From Adiantum capillus-veneris (lineage: Eukaryota; Streptophyta; Polypodiopsida; Polypodiales; Pteridaceae), in NCBI GenBank assembly GCA_014529385.2, contig CM043963.1, positions 102,404,912-102,468,911 on the forward strand: a stretch of DNA of 64,000 nucleotides, read 5' to 3'. Shown here in pieces: positions 45,030 through 56,452 of this stretch; the stretch's first letter is position 1, and every line of letters starts with the position of its first letter. The translations under genes and the position numbers were made by a program. The notes beneath the pieces were generated by a model, which was not told the origin of the DNA, made no database searches, and worked only from the letters and a program-made list of their open reading frames with translations.

Positions 45030-46423
45030 CTTGTTGATAGGCAACATCATGAGCACTATATGCTTAAGAATGACTTTCTCATGATGCATGGAAAGTTATG
45101 CGTTACTAAACAGTTACGGCCAAAGATTTTGATGGAAAGTCACGCTCCACCTTATGATGGGCATCGTGGAATTGATGCGACAGTGAAAGGGGTTGAGGCA
45201 TTCTTCTATTGGCCAGCTTTGCATCAAGATGTTGACACATTTGTAAGATCATGCTTAGTATGCCAAAAAGTCAAATTTGACAGACAAAAGCAACCGGGAT
45301 TGTTGCAGCCATTGCCGATCCCTGATAGGCCATGCGAAAGCATAGCAATGGACTTTATCTTTGATCTTCCAAGGACGCAAACAAGCAATGATGGGATTTG
45401 GACTATCATTTGTAGGTCCAGTAAGCAGGCCCATTTCATTCCTGTGAGGAAGAAGATAAAGCCAGAACACATGGTCAAGATATTTATGAGCAATATCTTT
45501 AAATATCACGGGATGCCTCAGTCAATTGTCAGTGACAGGGATCCACGTATGACGAGTCTTTTCTGGAAGGCATTGTTTGAGAACATGGGCACTACGCTAA
45601 AGTTCTCTTCTTCGTTTCATCCGCAAACTGATGGACAGTCAGAAGAGGCAAATTCTATTGTTCTGGACCTGCTCAAATGTTATGTATCAGAGCACAAGGC
45701 AACTTGGGAACACCATCTTCCATTGGTTGAATATGCTTACAATAACACTGTGCATACGTCAACAAGTAGGCACCATTTGAGATAGTGAAAGGAGGGAAGA
45801 AAGTCCCGCCCATTTTGCAGACTAAGGACAAGATTTTTGAGGCAGACAAGTATGTGCAAGATATGGATGAAACATACAGGAAGATAAAGATTGCTCTTGA
45901 GAAGACTCGGGCTAAACAAAAGAAAGCTGCTTATCGTCACCGTCGTGAACTTGTATTTTCACTTGGCGATTGGGTGCTTTTGCGCTTTGAAAAGGCCATG
46001 TTAAGGAAAAGGAAAGGCAAGGAACGCTTGTTTCCTAAGCTCAGTATGCGATATTATGGTCCTTTTCAGATTTCAGAAAAGATCAGCGATGTAGCTTACA
46101 GGTTAAAGCTACCAGAAGGCTAGAAAATACATAATGCTTTTCATGTCAGCCTTCTAAGACCCTTTGTTGGCGATGTGCCAGAGAATATGCTTGATAAGGA
46201 ACAACCCGAAGTGGAAGAATTGGATGAAATCCTTGTTCCTGAACAGATATTGGCACATAAAGAAAGAAAGGTTAGAGGAAAGGTTGCAAGACGCTATTGG
46301 GTGAAGTTCAAGAACTATCCATCGTTGGATGCCAAATGGATGGAAGAGTCTGAATTGGTTGATTCACCTCAGCTATTGCAATTGTATCTTGAAGCCTTTC
46401 AGATGGAACCCACAGTGACTTGA
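45030..46423 (+). pseudogene. integrase and chromodomain of B element
   Basis: The HHCC finger runs from HAPPYDGHRG to CLVCQKVKFD, and the core has AMDFIFDLP, IVSDRDPR and HPQTDGQSEEAN, giving the full DDE set. A frameshift at about 45780 is followed by FEADKYVQDMDETY and [26 protein letters not shown] at 46121-46123 replaces the Trp found in A3 (DTWRIHNA). The chromodomain ([36 protein letters not shown]) ends the protein. The region that is deleted in A2 and A3 is intact here. Confidence 0.9.
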
Positions 46424-46732
46424 TGTAGCCTTTTCTGGAGCAAGGCAAGAGCATGGTTCATGATGCTCAAGAGAGTAGTTAAGCAATTGTATCTACTCTT
46501 TCCATACAGAATTTAGCTAGAGAAGTTTGTGCTTGAGAGTACACTAGAAGACTTCTATGCTTGATATATGTGTCGTAGCCAAGTTGGTGGGATTGTTTAA
46601 TCGTCCAACCCTACATTTCCGGAAGCATGTATATCTTGAATTTCCATCATAGAATATGTGTGATATCAAGAGATACCGCATGTATTATTGGCATGAAAGC
46701 GAGGTCGCTTGCAGTATTTCAAGGGTGGGGTG
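46424..46732 (+). other. 3' UTR, hairpin and PPT of B element
   Basis: About 300 bp without a gene. The perfect inverted repeat AAGCGA-GG-TCGCTT (46697-46710) sits just upstream of the PPT AAGGGTGGGG (46721-46730): the same position as the hairpin of A and C but with a different sequence. Confidence 0.7.
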
Positions 46733-48074
46733 TGTCACCAGGAGGTGTATTTTTCTTGTTGCCTTCCGTAAATAAGTACTAGGTATTTTTATTTATTTTT
46801 ATTTTTACTTGTTTTCCCCGGAACCCTTGAAAAGGTGCAAGTGGACATTGCATGGCCAGTGTGAAACGACTGCGGCCGAATAGGTTTCTCACAGCGGGAG
46901 TCTCGGTCGGTCAGTCTGGGACTGGTCGAGCCAGTTAGCACTGAATTCTGATCAGTATGGAAGCTTGTGCGCGCCAAATGAAGTCTGGGCCACTCGGAAA
47001 GTCACTTATAACTTTATAAGTCAGTGGGAACTAGAGAATTAACTCAAAAGGGGTAAACTGGACACATGGCGGCTCCTGGTGAAGTTTTCCACTTCCATCA
47101 GCAAGAGGGGGCACCCAATTTGAGAGAGGAGGCTGATTTGACTCATAAGTGAGCCGCAATGTGTGTGTGAGTAGTGGGTGCAGGTCTACAGCTTTAATGG
47201 AAAGCTTGCCTTCTCCTTTGTCTCATGTAGCGCGATGATTTGCTCTCGTGCATATCTCTCTCCCCTTTGGCACATATGGTAATGCCCCACTAGTTGGGCT
47301 ACTCAGATGAACATGTACAGTTCTGCGGGTTTATGCGTGTTTGCCAAGGCAAGAGCCTTCTGAACAGAAACCGGATTAGCTAATTGCTAATCCCCCACAG
47401 GTACGCACAGTTCCATCTCGAAAGATTGCGAGTTTGGAGAGTTTTCTCGCGTGAAAACTCGTCCAATTCACAGGGGAACTGTCCCATTGTGTGCGGGAGC
47501 CCTTGGGACACGCGTAGGCGTGTTCGCTCCGCTAAAAACGATCCAAAACAGCGAATTACAGCCTGCTGTGTTTTTCTGCAGGTTTAGGGTTTCGCACCTA
47601 AACTGCAAGGGAACACCGGGGGAGCCTCATGAGAGCCTTGGGATGCGTGTACAAGCTTTTGGGCACCCGGCAGTGAAAAACAGGGAATTACAGCCTGCTG
47701 AATTTATGTGACAGCTCACCAGAAAGCTTCCAAATAGCGAGGGAATCCGTCCTAGACAGGTGCTTTTGACCTATAGGGGTTTTTGCGCCGTTATGCTGCC
47801 AAAATCAGGTCGAAAACCTACGTTTTCAACCCTCGCCAGGTTTGGACAGCTTTGTGAAAGCTTGTGCGAAGTGGTCGGATCGTCTACCTTAATTTGAATA
47901 AAGAAATACTGAAAGGGGCGCCAGTCTTTGGGGCCTACAGGGTGTCGGTCTCGTGTGCGCAGTGACATTCTAGTCGCTGGACGCAACTGTGTTCTCTTTC
48001 CTTCTCAGTGCTCTAAGTAAAGTTAACAGGTAATTGAAATAGTACCACCCTCTACATTGTACAGGACGGTTATA
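46733..48074 (+). repeat. 3' LTR of B element
   Basis: TGTCACCAGGAGG to GGACGGTTATA. The shared block is at about 47897-47935. Ends are fixed by the TSD. Confidence 0.94.
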
Positions 48075-48419
48075 GTGCGCGTGTGAGGTAGCATGAGAGA
48101 GGAGAGACAGAGAGTCAGAGACAAAGACAGAGACACAAACGCGGATATGGGGAAAACGGGGCGATCAGCCCCCCTAACTACTAGAGCATAAGACCATACA
48201 ATGCTAGATGCTATATATGTGTACCCCCTGGCCCCATATATATGAGTGCCCAAGGTGGGCATCCAACTCAAGTGGGGGGCCGGCCCTAAACTTGGGCGGC
48301 CAGACAAGGTACAACCTAGACTATATGGGTGGCCAGCCCGGAGACACTAGCCGTACAAGGAGGTGCCCTAGACCTGTGTGAAGCAGCAGAGTGGTGTAAA
48401 TCTAACAACTACCTCATCA

Positions 48420-48654
48420 CTCCCCCAGCAAATAACCTAAAAAGGTCCGCGCCGTAAGCTCAGAGGTCTGGTATAACCAAACGCTCCCCAAACCGCAGCC
48501 TACGTTGCTTGGAGGTTCAAGCATACAACCAAACGCTCCCCAAACATCCCATCTGTCGGTTGGAGGTATTCTATTACGAGGCTGTGGCAACCACTAACCT
48601 TAGTTGTTGGTTTCTTTCCATTGAGTTTTCTTTAATTTTTGGGACCCTCTTTTT
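48420..48654 (-). other. 3' internal end of a D-type element
   Basis: The minus-strand reading contains GGTTATTTGCTGGGGGAG next to the LTR, and the GGCTGCGGTTTGGGGAGCGTTTGGTT motif (twice, about 48478-48545), which is also found in the C element at 38125-38160. No coding frame. Confidence 0.5.
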
Positions 48655-50593
48655 GAAGTCACAAATGGCCAGACATTGTGTGGCCAGTATGAAACGGCCG
48701 ATGGCCAAGAGTTTCACTCGCAATCGGGAAGGGCAAGTCGCCACAAGATGGTCCAGCCAGTCGGCACTAAAATCCGAGCGGTAATAGGGTGTCTAGGCTC
48801 AGTTTCGTCATGTGCGTACTTCACTTGCGCCAGGCACCTTTGTGAGCCTTTAGCAGGACATGCATGCCCAGGCCGATCATAATTGCATACCCTCTCTTGC
48901 ACAGAACAGTTATCCCATCATGAGCATTCCAGAGCACACAACCCTTTTTTCCAAAGTACACATTTTTCACTTATTTATTAATAAGTGACTTTTGTTGGAA
49001 AAGTAAGTAGGGCAGTTTGCTAAAGAATTATAAAAGAAAACCATTGGGCACTCAATAGAAGCAAAAGAAGAAGGGCAGCAGAAGCAGGACACAGAAGACC
49101 AGGCACCCGCAGCAGAGCAGGCAGGCACCCACAGGTCCCAGCGTTTTCTCAAGCTCAGCCTAGCGTTTTCAGCCACTACCACCAGTGTTTTCAGTTTCCA
49201 GCCCTTAGCCTCGCGAGAATCGGCATCCTCTGGTTGCAAATCTTCACCAGATTCCCCATCTAGTACCAGATCAGCCTAGAGTTTTCAGAATTCAACAGAT
49301 CAACCAGCATTTTCAGATTTCATCCAGGTCAGCCAGCATTTTTGCATTTCAACCCAAGTCCAGCGAAGCAGTTGCAGTTTCAGGCAGCAATACTGCCACA
49401 GTAGCAGATCCCCAGCAAAGCATCTGGCGCTTTCAGTTTTCCGCATTGACACCGTCATCGTCAACACCATCGTCATCGTCGACATCATCATCGCAAATCC
49501 TTATCTTGACGACAAAACCTTCGTCATCGTCATCGCAGATCCCTATCTTGACGACGACACCTTCGTCATCGTCATCGTCATCGCAGATCCCGGACTTGAC
49601 GATGACATCATCGTCACAGTCGTCATCGTCATCATCGACATAGTCATCATCAAGTACCACAGCATCAGCACCCCTTAGCATCAGCATCTCAGCATTTAGT
49701 CATTGTATCAGCATTGTGCAAGAATAAAGAAAGTACTTGCTCTAGCAACGGAGCAAGGGGGCCCTTGAAGATTGGGACCCGACATCCCTATGTCGTCTCT
49801 TTTCTCTCTCTTGTCCCTCTCTTTCTTTCAATTCAATTCAGTCTTTCAAGTGAAGCAAAGTATGCAAAGTACTAGATCCGAGCAAATCCTTATTCTCTTC
49901 CGCTGCACCTGAAAAGTTCAAAGTCATCTAGGCTCCTCGCTATACTAATAAGTCGGTGGGTACTAGGAATTAACTCAAAAGAGGCTAAGTGGACACTTGG
50001 CGGCTCCAGATGCATTTGCTAGAATCATCAGCAAGAGGGGGCGCCCAAACTGAGAGAAGGGGCAGATTTTGATCATAAGTGAACCACTGTGTGTGTGAGT
50101 AGTAGGTGTTGGTGATCACAGCTTTAATGGAAAGCTTGCCTTCTCCCTTGCTCTATGTAGCGCGATGATTCCGCTCTCGTGCACCTCTCTCCCCCTTTGA
50201 ATACAGAATCGTAATGCCCAGCTTAAGGGCTTTCGATCTGTATGTTCAGTTGTGTCGGTTCATGCGCGTACGCTGAGGCAAGAGCCTCTTGTCCAGGTAC
50301 TGGATTAGCTAATTGCTAATGCCCCGCAGAGATTTCACACAAAAAATCTCGTCTAATTCAAAGGACAAGTAGCCCTACAAGTGCGGGAGTACAAGAGCTA
50401 GCTACGGATGCGGCTGGCACGCGAAAAAGGAGCCCAAAACAGTAAAATACAGCCTCCTGTGTTTTTGCAGGTTTAGAGTTTTGACCCTAATTGATCCCTA
50501 ATAACCCCAGGAGCTTCGGGGAAGCGATGCGATCGCTATGCGGGTGATCTGGTGCATTTACGGGGCAAAAAACAGAGTATTCAACGTGCTGCA
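48655..50593 (+). repeat. decayed B-like LTR, left part, with an L-like insertion
   Basis: 48655-48800 resembles the B LTR (ACATTG..TGGCCAGTRTGAAACGGC). 49936-50593 continues the homology (GGAATTAACTCAAAAG, GCAAGAGGGGGCGCCCAA, TTTAATGGAAAGCTTGCC). It is more diverged than the other B LTRs, so it is an older copy. It resumes at 58695 after the A4 element. Confidence 0.7.
48801..49926 (+). repeat. L-like LTR, plus orientation
   Basis: Reverse-complement similarity to the L LTRs: GGCACCTTTGTGAGCC, ATAAGTGACTTTTGTTGGAAA, repeated AGCGTTTTCAG, and CCGCTGCACCT near the end. A (TCATCG)n-type expansion lies at 49450-49645. The 9-bp direct repeat TCTAGGCTC flanks it (48792-48800 and 49927-49935). The exact ends are uncertain. 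Confidence 0.6.
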
Positions 50594-52019
50594 TGTAACA
50601 GACTTGGACACTCCAAGTCAAGAATCAATCACGACAGCACCAAATAACCACTTCAAAACAATTCGCAGATCACAATAGACTTGCACTGGCCTGGCGGAGT
50701 TCCGTGCCTAGCGATATTGGCCCCAACGACTGGCGCCCCTTTCGGTATTTCTTTATGTATTCACTCTCAGACTCTGCGTCCAGATGCTCTGGAGAGTGTG
50801 AGCCCTCACCGCTTATTTAAAGTTTACAAGGATTGCCAAAAGCAGAGCCCCAAAAGCTTCAAAGTAAAGCAATATACCTAGATGAATCCAGGATAAACCC
50901 AGATTCACCCTTGAAGGAAAGTGCAAGGTATAGACCCATGGTAATCACCCACAAGACAATATAACCATCAGCTCCATCATGCATAATATTGACTAAATAC
51001 CACAACATCCCCACTAACGTCATCAGTGCCCAATAGTGGGTGTAGAACTAGGTACTAACATATGCTCCCCAACACAACACACACCACACGCGCACACATA
51101 TGCACATACATCAACACAAAGTTCAACGTACTGAGTTTCTGTCATGACTCCGGAGATCAAGGGCAGACTCGGCCATAATGAAGCCTAGCACTAAAAGAAG
51201 CATGAAATCGAAAAAATTAGCACAAATGAGGTAGTTGATAGGGCATACGCACCACAAAAGATAGAAAGAATTAGCACAATATCAACTTCGTAACTCGGAC
51301 GAAAACTTCACAATGTGAAGTCTGCATGTCCGCTATACGACTAAAAAATATACCTAAATGAATCCAGGATAAGCCCAGATTCACCCTTGAAGGAAAGTGC
51401 AAGGTATAGACCCATGGTAGTCACCCACAAGATGATATAACCATCGGCTCCATCATGCATAGTATTGACTAAATACCACGACATCCCTACTAACGTCGTC
51501 AGTGCCCAATAGTGGGTGTAGAACTAGGTACTAACATATGCTCCCCAACACAACACACACCACACGCACACACATATGAGCATACATCAACACAAAGTTC
51601 AACGTACTGAGTTTCTGTCATGACTCCGGAGATCAAGGGCAGACTCAGCCATAATGAAGCCTAGCACTAAAAGAAGCATGAATCGAAAAAATTAGCAACT
51701 CTGTTTCTCTCACAAGCCCTCTCCAAGGCTTTAATAAAAATAAAGCAGTGCAATTTTCTCTCTCATGCTAAAATTGTGTCACTCAAAAGCTGGCCCTCTG
51801 TAATTTCCGCCGCAAAAAGCGGGCAGGGCCGTACAGTGCCACATCATCTTGCTCAGCGCATTTCACAAAAATTGCTCCTACTGCTAGGGTTAGGGTTTCT
51901 GGCAGATTTTAGGGTTTGCAGGTTTTAGGGTTAGGGTTTGCAGAATTAGGGTTCTCAACAGCAGTCAGGGCTAGGGTTTCCCGCGTGCTCTCAGGCAGGC
52001 ACGTCATCACTTTGTGACA
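50594..52019 (-). repeat. 3' LTR of A4, split by PLE repeats
   Basis: 50594-50872 and 51699-52019 together match the 5' LTR at 58055-58689. It has teloboxes (51880-51985, TTAGGGTT-rich) and the shared block at about 50719-50755. Confidence 0.92.
50873..51693 (-). mobile_element. tandem dimer of PLE terminal repeats
   Basis: Unit 1 is 50873-51348 (476 bp). Unit 2 is 51349-51693 (345 bp, incomplete). Both begin TATACCTARATGAATCCAGG. The TSD AGCAA is at 50868-50872 and 51694-51698. The sequence is related to 28380-28610 of the PLE (CATCCCYACT.ACGTCRTCAGTGCCCAA..AGT.GGTG, CTGAGTTTCT.TCA). Tandem terminal repeats (pLTRs) and 5' truncation are typical of Penelope elements. No RT is present. Confidence 0.75.
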
Positions 52020-52619
52020 TACCCCCCTCTTGAAAGCATTGTAATCGCCCTCGATTACGCTTGCAAAACAGACAGAAGCCATAAACCATCTTAGCAGACA
52101 CTGACTGTTAGTAACACAGATCTAGCACATGTACCAATCGACAGTCACATCACACGACATCACAGGACATCATTAGACATCAGAGGACATTACATGACAT
52201 TCAACATTCATTCGGATCTTAGACCATGATTTATTGGCAACGTAGCTAGCAATCGCATCTAGATCCAATCGAGACCTCATCGATGTCCGATTGACTAACC
52301 CCTATTGCAACAATGTCTATTCAAGATCAATCAGACCAAAATGCTGCAGTCATTTCGTCTATCAATTCCTGCACTTAAAAGAAGTCAAGAACAAATAAGT
52401 ATCATAATCAGGAATTCCATTTCATAAAGTCATACAGCAGAATACTGTCAGCTTTCAGTATCCCTGAAGCTCAAAGAGACATCAGTGACTCTAGTATCTA
52501 AATCAAGGCATCTGTTGACAAAGGAGCGGAGTGACTCTCCTCTTGTGCATCCCACTGCACCAGATCTCCAGCCAAGCTGAATTCGTGGTTCCATTTGGAG
52601 TAGACTATGCTAAACCAAA
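52020..52619 (-). other. 3' UTR, PPT and hairpin of A4
   Basis: PPT complement 52020-52031, hairpin GTAATCG-CCCT-CGATTAC at 52041-52058, CATCACAGGA repeats at about 52147-52200. No gene. Confidence 0.78.
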
Positions 52620-54310
52620 AGCATCGAGGTAAAGTTTCACAATCTGAGGAGTATCTGCTAGGTCCTCTCCTCCATCCACTTCGCATCCAATACAGGATAG
52701 TTCTTGAACTTAACCAAGAACCGCCTTCGGACTTTACCTTTATTCTTTGTATCCTTATGTGCCAAAATTTGTTCAGGAACAAGGATCTCCTCGTTTTCTT
52801 CCACTTCGGGTTGCTCATCAAGCTCCCCATCATCAGGCACATCACCTTTAAAAGGTTTCAAGAGACTCACATGGAATGCATTGTGAATCCTCCAAGTATC
52901 TGGCAGTTTCAATCGGAAGGAGACATCATTTATCTTTTCAGTGATCTGGAAAGGTCCGTAGTATCGCATACTAACTTTGGAAAAAACCTCTCCTTTCCCT
53001 TTTTCTTTCTCAGGCGTGCCTTCTCAAAACGTAAGAGCACCCAATCATCCTCCTTCAATTTCAAGTCGCGACGATGGCGATCCGCTACCTTTTTCTGTCG
53101 TTCTTGAGACTTCTGCAAAGTCTCACGAACCTTGGCAAAAGCCGTATCTAAGTCTCGCATATATGCATCCGCTTCAAAAATCTTATCTTTCGTGCTTAGG
53201 AAGGGTGGAACCTTCGTAGCACCTTCAACAATCTCAAATGGCGCCTTCCCCGTCGAAGAGTGTATCGTGTTATTGTAGGTAAATTCCACCAAAGGTAGAT
53301 ACTTTTCCCATTGAGTCTTCTGATCCAAGATATAAGACTTCAATAAATCTAGAACCACTTAATTTGCAATCTCAGATTGCCCATCAGTCTGCGGGTGGAA
53401 CGATGACGAGAACTGCAACCACGTGCCAATGTTCTCCCAAATTGCAGATCCTAGATCCACCACTTGTCCATTGAGAGTAACAATTGGTAAGTAGGGACAT
53501 CAAAGATCTACCACTTGGCCATTATAACGAAGGTTTGAATTGTGGATCCAATTGTTGGTGTCTCCTAGAACCACCACCTAGCCATTCTAACCATGCCTTA
53601 AAGTTAGGTGCATTCAACACTTGGCCATCAGAACAGTTGTGATTTTACACAATGTTTGTGGGATGAGTACATCCTAGATCCACCACTTGCCCATTTAGAC
53701 TAAGGAAGTAAGTGCATCAAAGATCCACCACTTGGCCATTCTAACCATATCTTAAAGTTAGGTGTAATCAACACTTGGTCATCATAATACTTGTGATTTT
53801 ACACAATGTTTGTGGGATGAGTAGATCCTAGATCCAACAAATTGGCCATTTAGACTTCCAAAACAAACTCGTAAATCTGGGGTCTCTGTCGGAGACAATC
53901 GTCTCAGGCATGCCATGTAATCTAAAGATCTGGGCCACAAACAGTCTCACTAAGTGATCTGGCTTGACTGTTTTCTTCACTGGAATGAAATGAGCATGTT
54001 TGCTAAATCTGTCAATAACAATCCATATACCATCGTGACCACACTGTGTTCTCGGGAGATCAAAAATGAAATCCATTGCAATACTTTCCCAGGAGCGGGT
54101 GGGTATGGGTAAAGGCTGTAACAATCCCTGTGCTTTATGCCTGTCAAACTTGACCTTCTGGCGTACTAAGCGACTGCGCACAAACTCTTCCACGTCCTTT
54201 TTGAGTCTCGGCCAAAAGAAGTATCTCTCTACCCCTTTCATGGAGGTAGCAATGCCGCAGTGACCCGTAAAAGGTGGACAGTGGCATTCAGTCATAACCT
54301 TTTCCCTCAA
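52620..54310 (-). pseudogene. integrase and chromodomain of A4
   Basis: Minus strand. The HHCC finger runs from CHCPPFTGHCG to RLVRQKVKF, with the first Cys of the CxxC pair changed to Arg. The core has AMDFIFDLPRTQ, the complete GIWIVIDRFSKHAHFIP stretch and ETIVSDRDPRF. It is interrupted by a 409-bp repeat insertion (53446-53854), with a small deletion of core sequence beside it. It resumes with the LDLLKSYILDQ segment, the KKKGKER segment, and a chromodomain ([30 protein letters not shown]) that is shifted at its end (about 52660). Confidence 0.86.
53446..53854. repeat. 409-bp tandem-repeat insertion in A4 integrase
   Basis: Built from repeats of GATCYACCACTTGGCCATT (about seven copies) within a larger unit of about 190 bp that also holds TTAAAGTTAGGTG and TGATTTTACACAATGTTTGTGGGATGAG. 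The flanks join as ATTGC/CTTCC with at most one duplicated base, so it has no transposon-type TSD. Confidence 0.75.
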
Positions 54311-56452
54311 CGGCTATGTAACACACAACATGGTTTTTCTCATCAAGTAGCCATCCCGAATGGAATATCCCGCTACTGTCTCCCCATCCCGTATCCGAGT
54401 GAAAACGTCTAGAAAATCTGTATTTGTGGCATACTGGTCGACCATATCCTTGAAGCTCCTATGATGTATCGCGGAAATAGCCAGAACCAACGGCTTCCGA
54501 GACAAAGCATCTGCCACCACATTCTTCTGTCCCTACACATGGACAATCTGGAAGTGAAATTGTGACAAGATGATCGCCCACCGCATCTGCTTTTCCAAAA
54601 GCTACTTCTGTGACAAGAAGTAGCGCAAACTCTGATGGTCTGTAAAGACAGTAAAATCCGCTCCGAGTAGGTAATGCCGTCACTGAGTAAGAGCATGGAT
54701 AACCGCCAAAAGCTCTTTCTCATAAATCTGTGTTGTCATCTCCGGCCTTGAGAACAATCAGCTCTCGTAAGCAATGACATGACCTTCTTGCATTAAGACC
54801 GCACCCAGACTACGACCACAAGCATCACAATATACGTCAAATGACTTCTGCAAGTCCGGCAAGGTCAAAACTGGTCCCGTAGTCAATTTCTCTTTCAATG
54901 TCTGAAAGGCAGTCACCTCTGTGGATCCCCACGAGAAAGGGACTCCTTTCTGTGTCAAGATATGCAAAGGGGAAGCAACCTCTGCAAACTTTCGAATGAA
55001 CCGCCTGTAGTATGAACACAGTCCCAAGAAGCTTCTAACTTCATGGACATTCTTCAAATCGGGCCAATCGCGTTACAGTCTCTATCTTGGCCGGATCCAT
55101 TTGCACTCCTGCTGCTGCTGAGACAATGTGTCCCAAAAAGTATATCTCTAGTAAGAAAAATTCACTTTTCTTTGCATTAAGCACTAACTTGTGATCTCGT
55201 GATGCCTGAAAGACCTGAAACAGATGATCTCTGTGTTCTGCCTCATTCTTGGAGAAAACAATGATGTCGTCAAAGAAAGTGTCAACAAATAGCCTGTACT
55301 CTTGAAAAATCATGTCCATCATCCGGTTAAATGTCGCAGGAGCATTGGTTAAGCCAAAAGGCATCACCAAAAACTCACATAACCCAAAAGTCGTCCGAAA
55401 AGTTGTCTTGTAGACGTCTCCCGGCGCGATTTTGATCTGATGATATCCACTCTTCAGATCAATCCTGCTAAAGCACGAAAATCCCTGTAACCTATCGAGT
55501 ATATCATCGATCCTAGGAATCCGAAATCTGTTCTTGATGGTGATTTTGTTGAGAGCTCTATAATCGATGCATATCCTCCAAGAGCCGTCTTTCTTCAAAA
55601 CCAACAACATTGGAGAGCAATACGGTGAAGAATAGGCTGGACAAGACCCTTTTCCAAGAGGTCTTTCACTTGGTTCATAATCTCTTCATTCAGTGCTTGG
55701 CTCACACGGTAAGATGGCCGGTTCGGTGGTGTGCTTCCAGGTATCAGATCAATGGTATGATCTTCAAGACGAGCAGGTGGTAACTCGCCTGGTAGGCCTT
55801 CTGAGAAGCAATCGGCGTGAGAGTGGAGAAAATCTTGGCGTTCTTTATCAAGTTCAGACATATTTGTCCTATCCTTATCGCTCAATTCTTTCATAAAGAT
55901 CGAGTAAACAAACAGACTGGATTTCATTAATTTAGAAATGGCCAAAGCCGATACAATGGGGACAGACTTGCCCTTCAGTTTAATATCAAGTACAATGGTT
56001 CTGCCCTTCTCTGTAGTCAATGTCGCTTTCCTCGCTCAATAATCGACCACGGCGTTGTTCTTGTGGTACTAGGGAATCCCTAAGAGAACATCACAACCCT
56101 CCAAAGGCATTATGAAAAAGTCCTCATGCCCCAAATATTCCTCACAATGCGACCGGAGTTTGCCAATGACAAGTGTAATGGCTACATCCCTGCCGGGTGC
56201 CGCTAGAACTGCCTCTGCAAATGGTCCCATCCGATCAGGAGTGATCTCGAGCCGCGCCGCCAATTCCGGTGAAATGAAGTTGGCCTTGGCTCCTCCATCA
56301 AAGAAGATCAGGCCCTCTTGGTCTTTCACTTTTCCCCAAGCTCGGCAAAGTTCTGTACTCTCGTCCATGGTGTTGGGATCGGTACCCACACAATCTGGAA
56401 CCAGTCCTGTTTTCATCTTGCTTTTTCGTCCACGTTCCTCAGCTGCTCTCAA
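54311..56452 (-). pseudogene. protease, RT and RNase H of A4
   Basis: Minus strand. The protease has FFDGGAKANFISPEL (56452-56069 frame) and LEGCDVLLGIP. The next frame (56020-55595) has the IDLIPGSTPPNRPSY leader. RT (55610-55041) has [26 protein letters not shown] and FFDDIIVFSK. RNase H (55057-54758) has VYCDACGRSLGAVL, and VVADALSRKPLVLAIS lies at 54520-54314. Frame changes occur near 55600 and 55055, and stops near 54760 and 54535. This is the best reference copy for A pol in the window. Confidence 0.9.

Larger units (their letters stand above)
35005..48074 (+). mobile_element. complete family B chromovirus with nested C element
   Basis: LTRs 35005-36345 (1341 bp) and 46733-48074 (1342 bp). 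The TSD GTGCG is at 35000-35004 and 48075-48079. The PBS TGGTTCCAT starts at 36346 and is split by the C element after seven bases; internal sequence resumes at 41367. PPT is AAGGGTGGGG (46721-46730). Once the C insert is removed the internal part is about 5.4 kb: Gag, protease, RT, RNase H, integrase, chromodomain, mostly in one frame with a few stops. Confidence 0.94.
34995..48419 (-). repeat. D-family LTR, interrupted by the B element
   Basis: LTR pieces 34995-35004 and 48080-48419 (GTGCG, 35000-35004, is the B TSD) join into about 350 bp from TGAGAGTGCG to CTACCTCATCA. On the left is a PBS-like site (34981-34992). On the right is a PPT-like run (complement of 48420-48429, GCTGGGGGAG). Confidence 0.6.

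Noticed and set aside
49433-49687. Asp-rich minus-strand frame
   Set aside because: Product of the TCATCG-type microsatellite; no start context or conservation.
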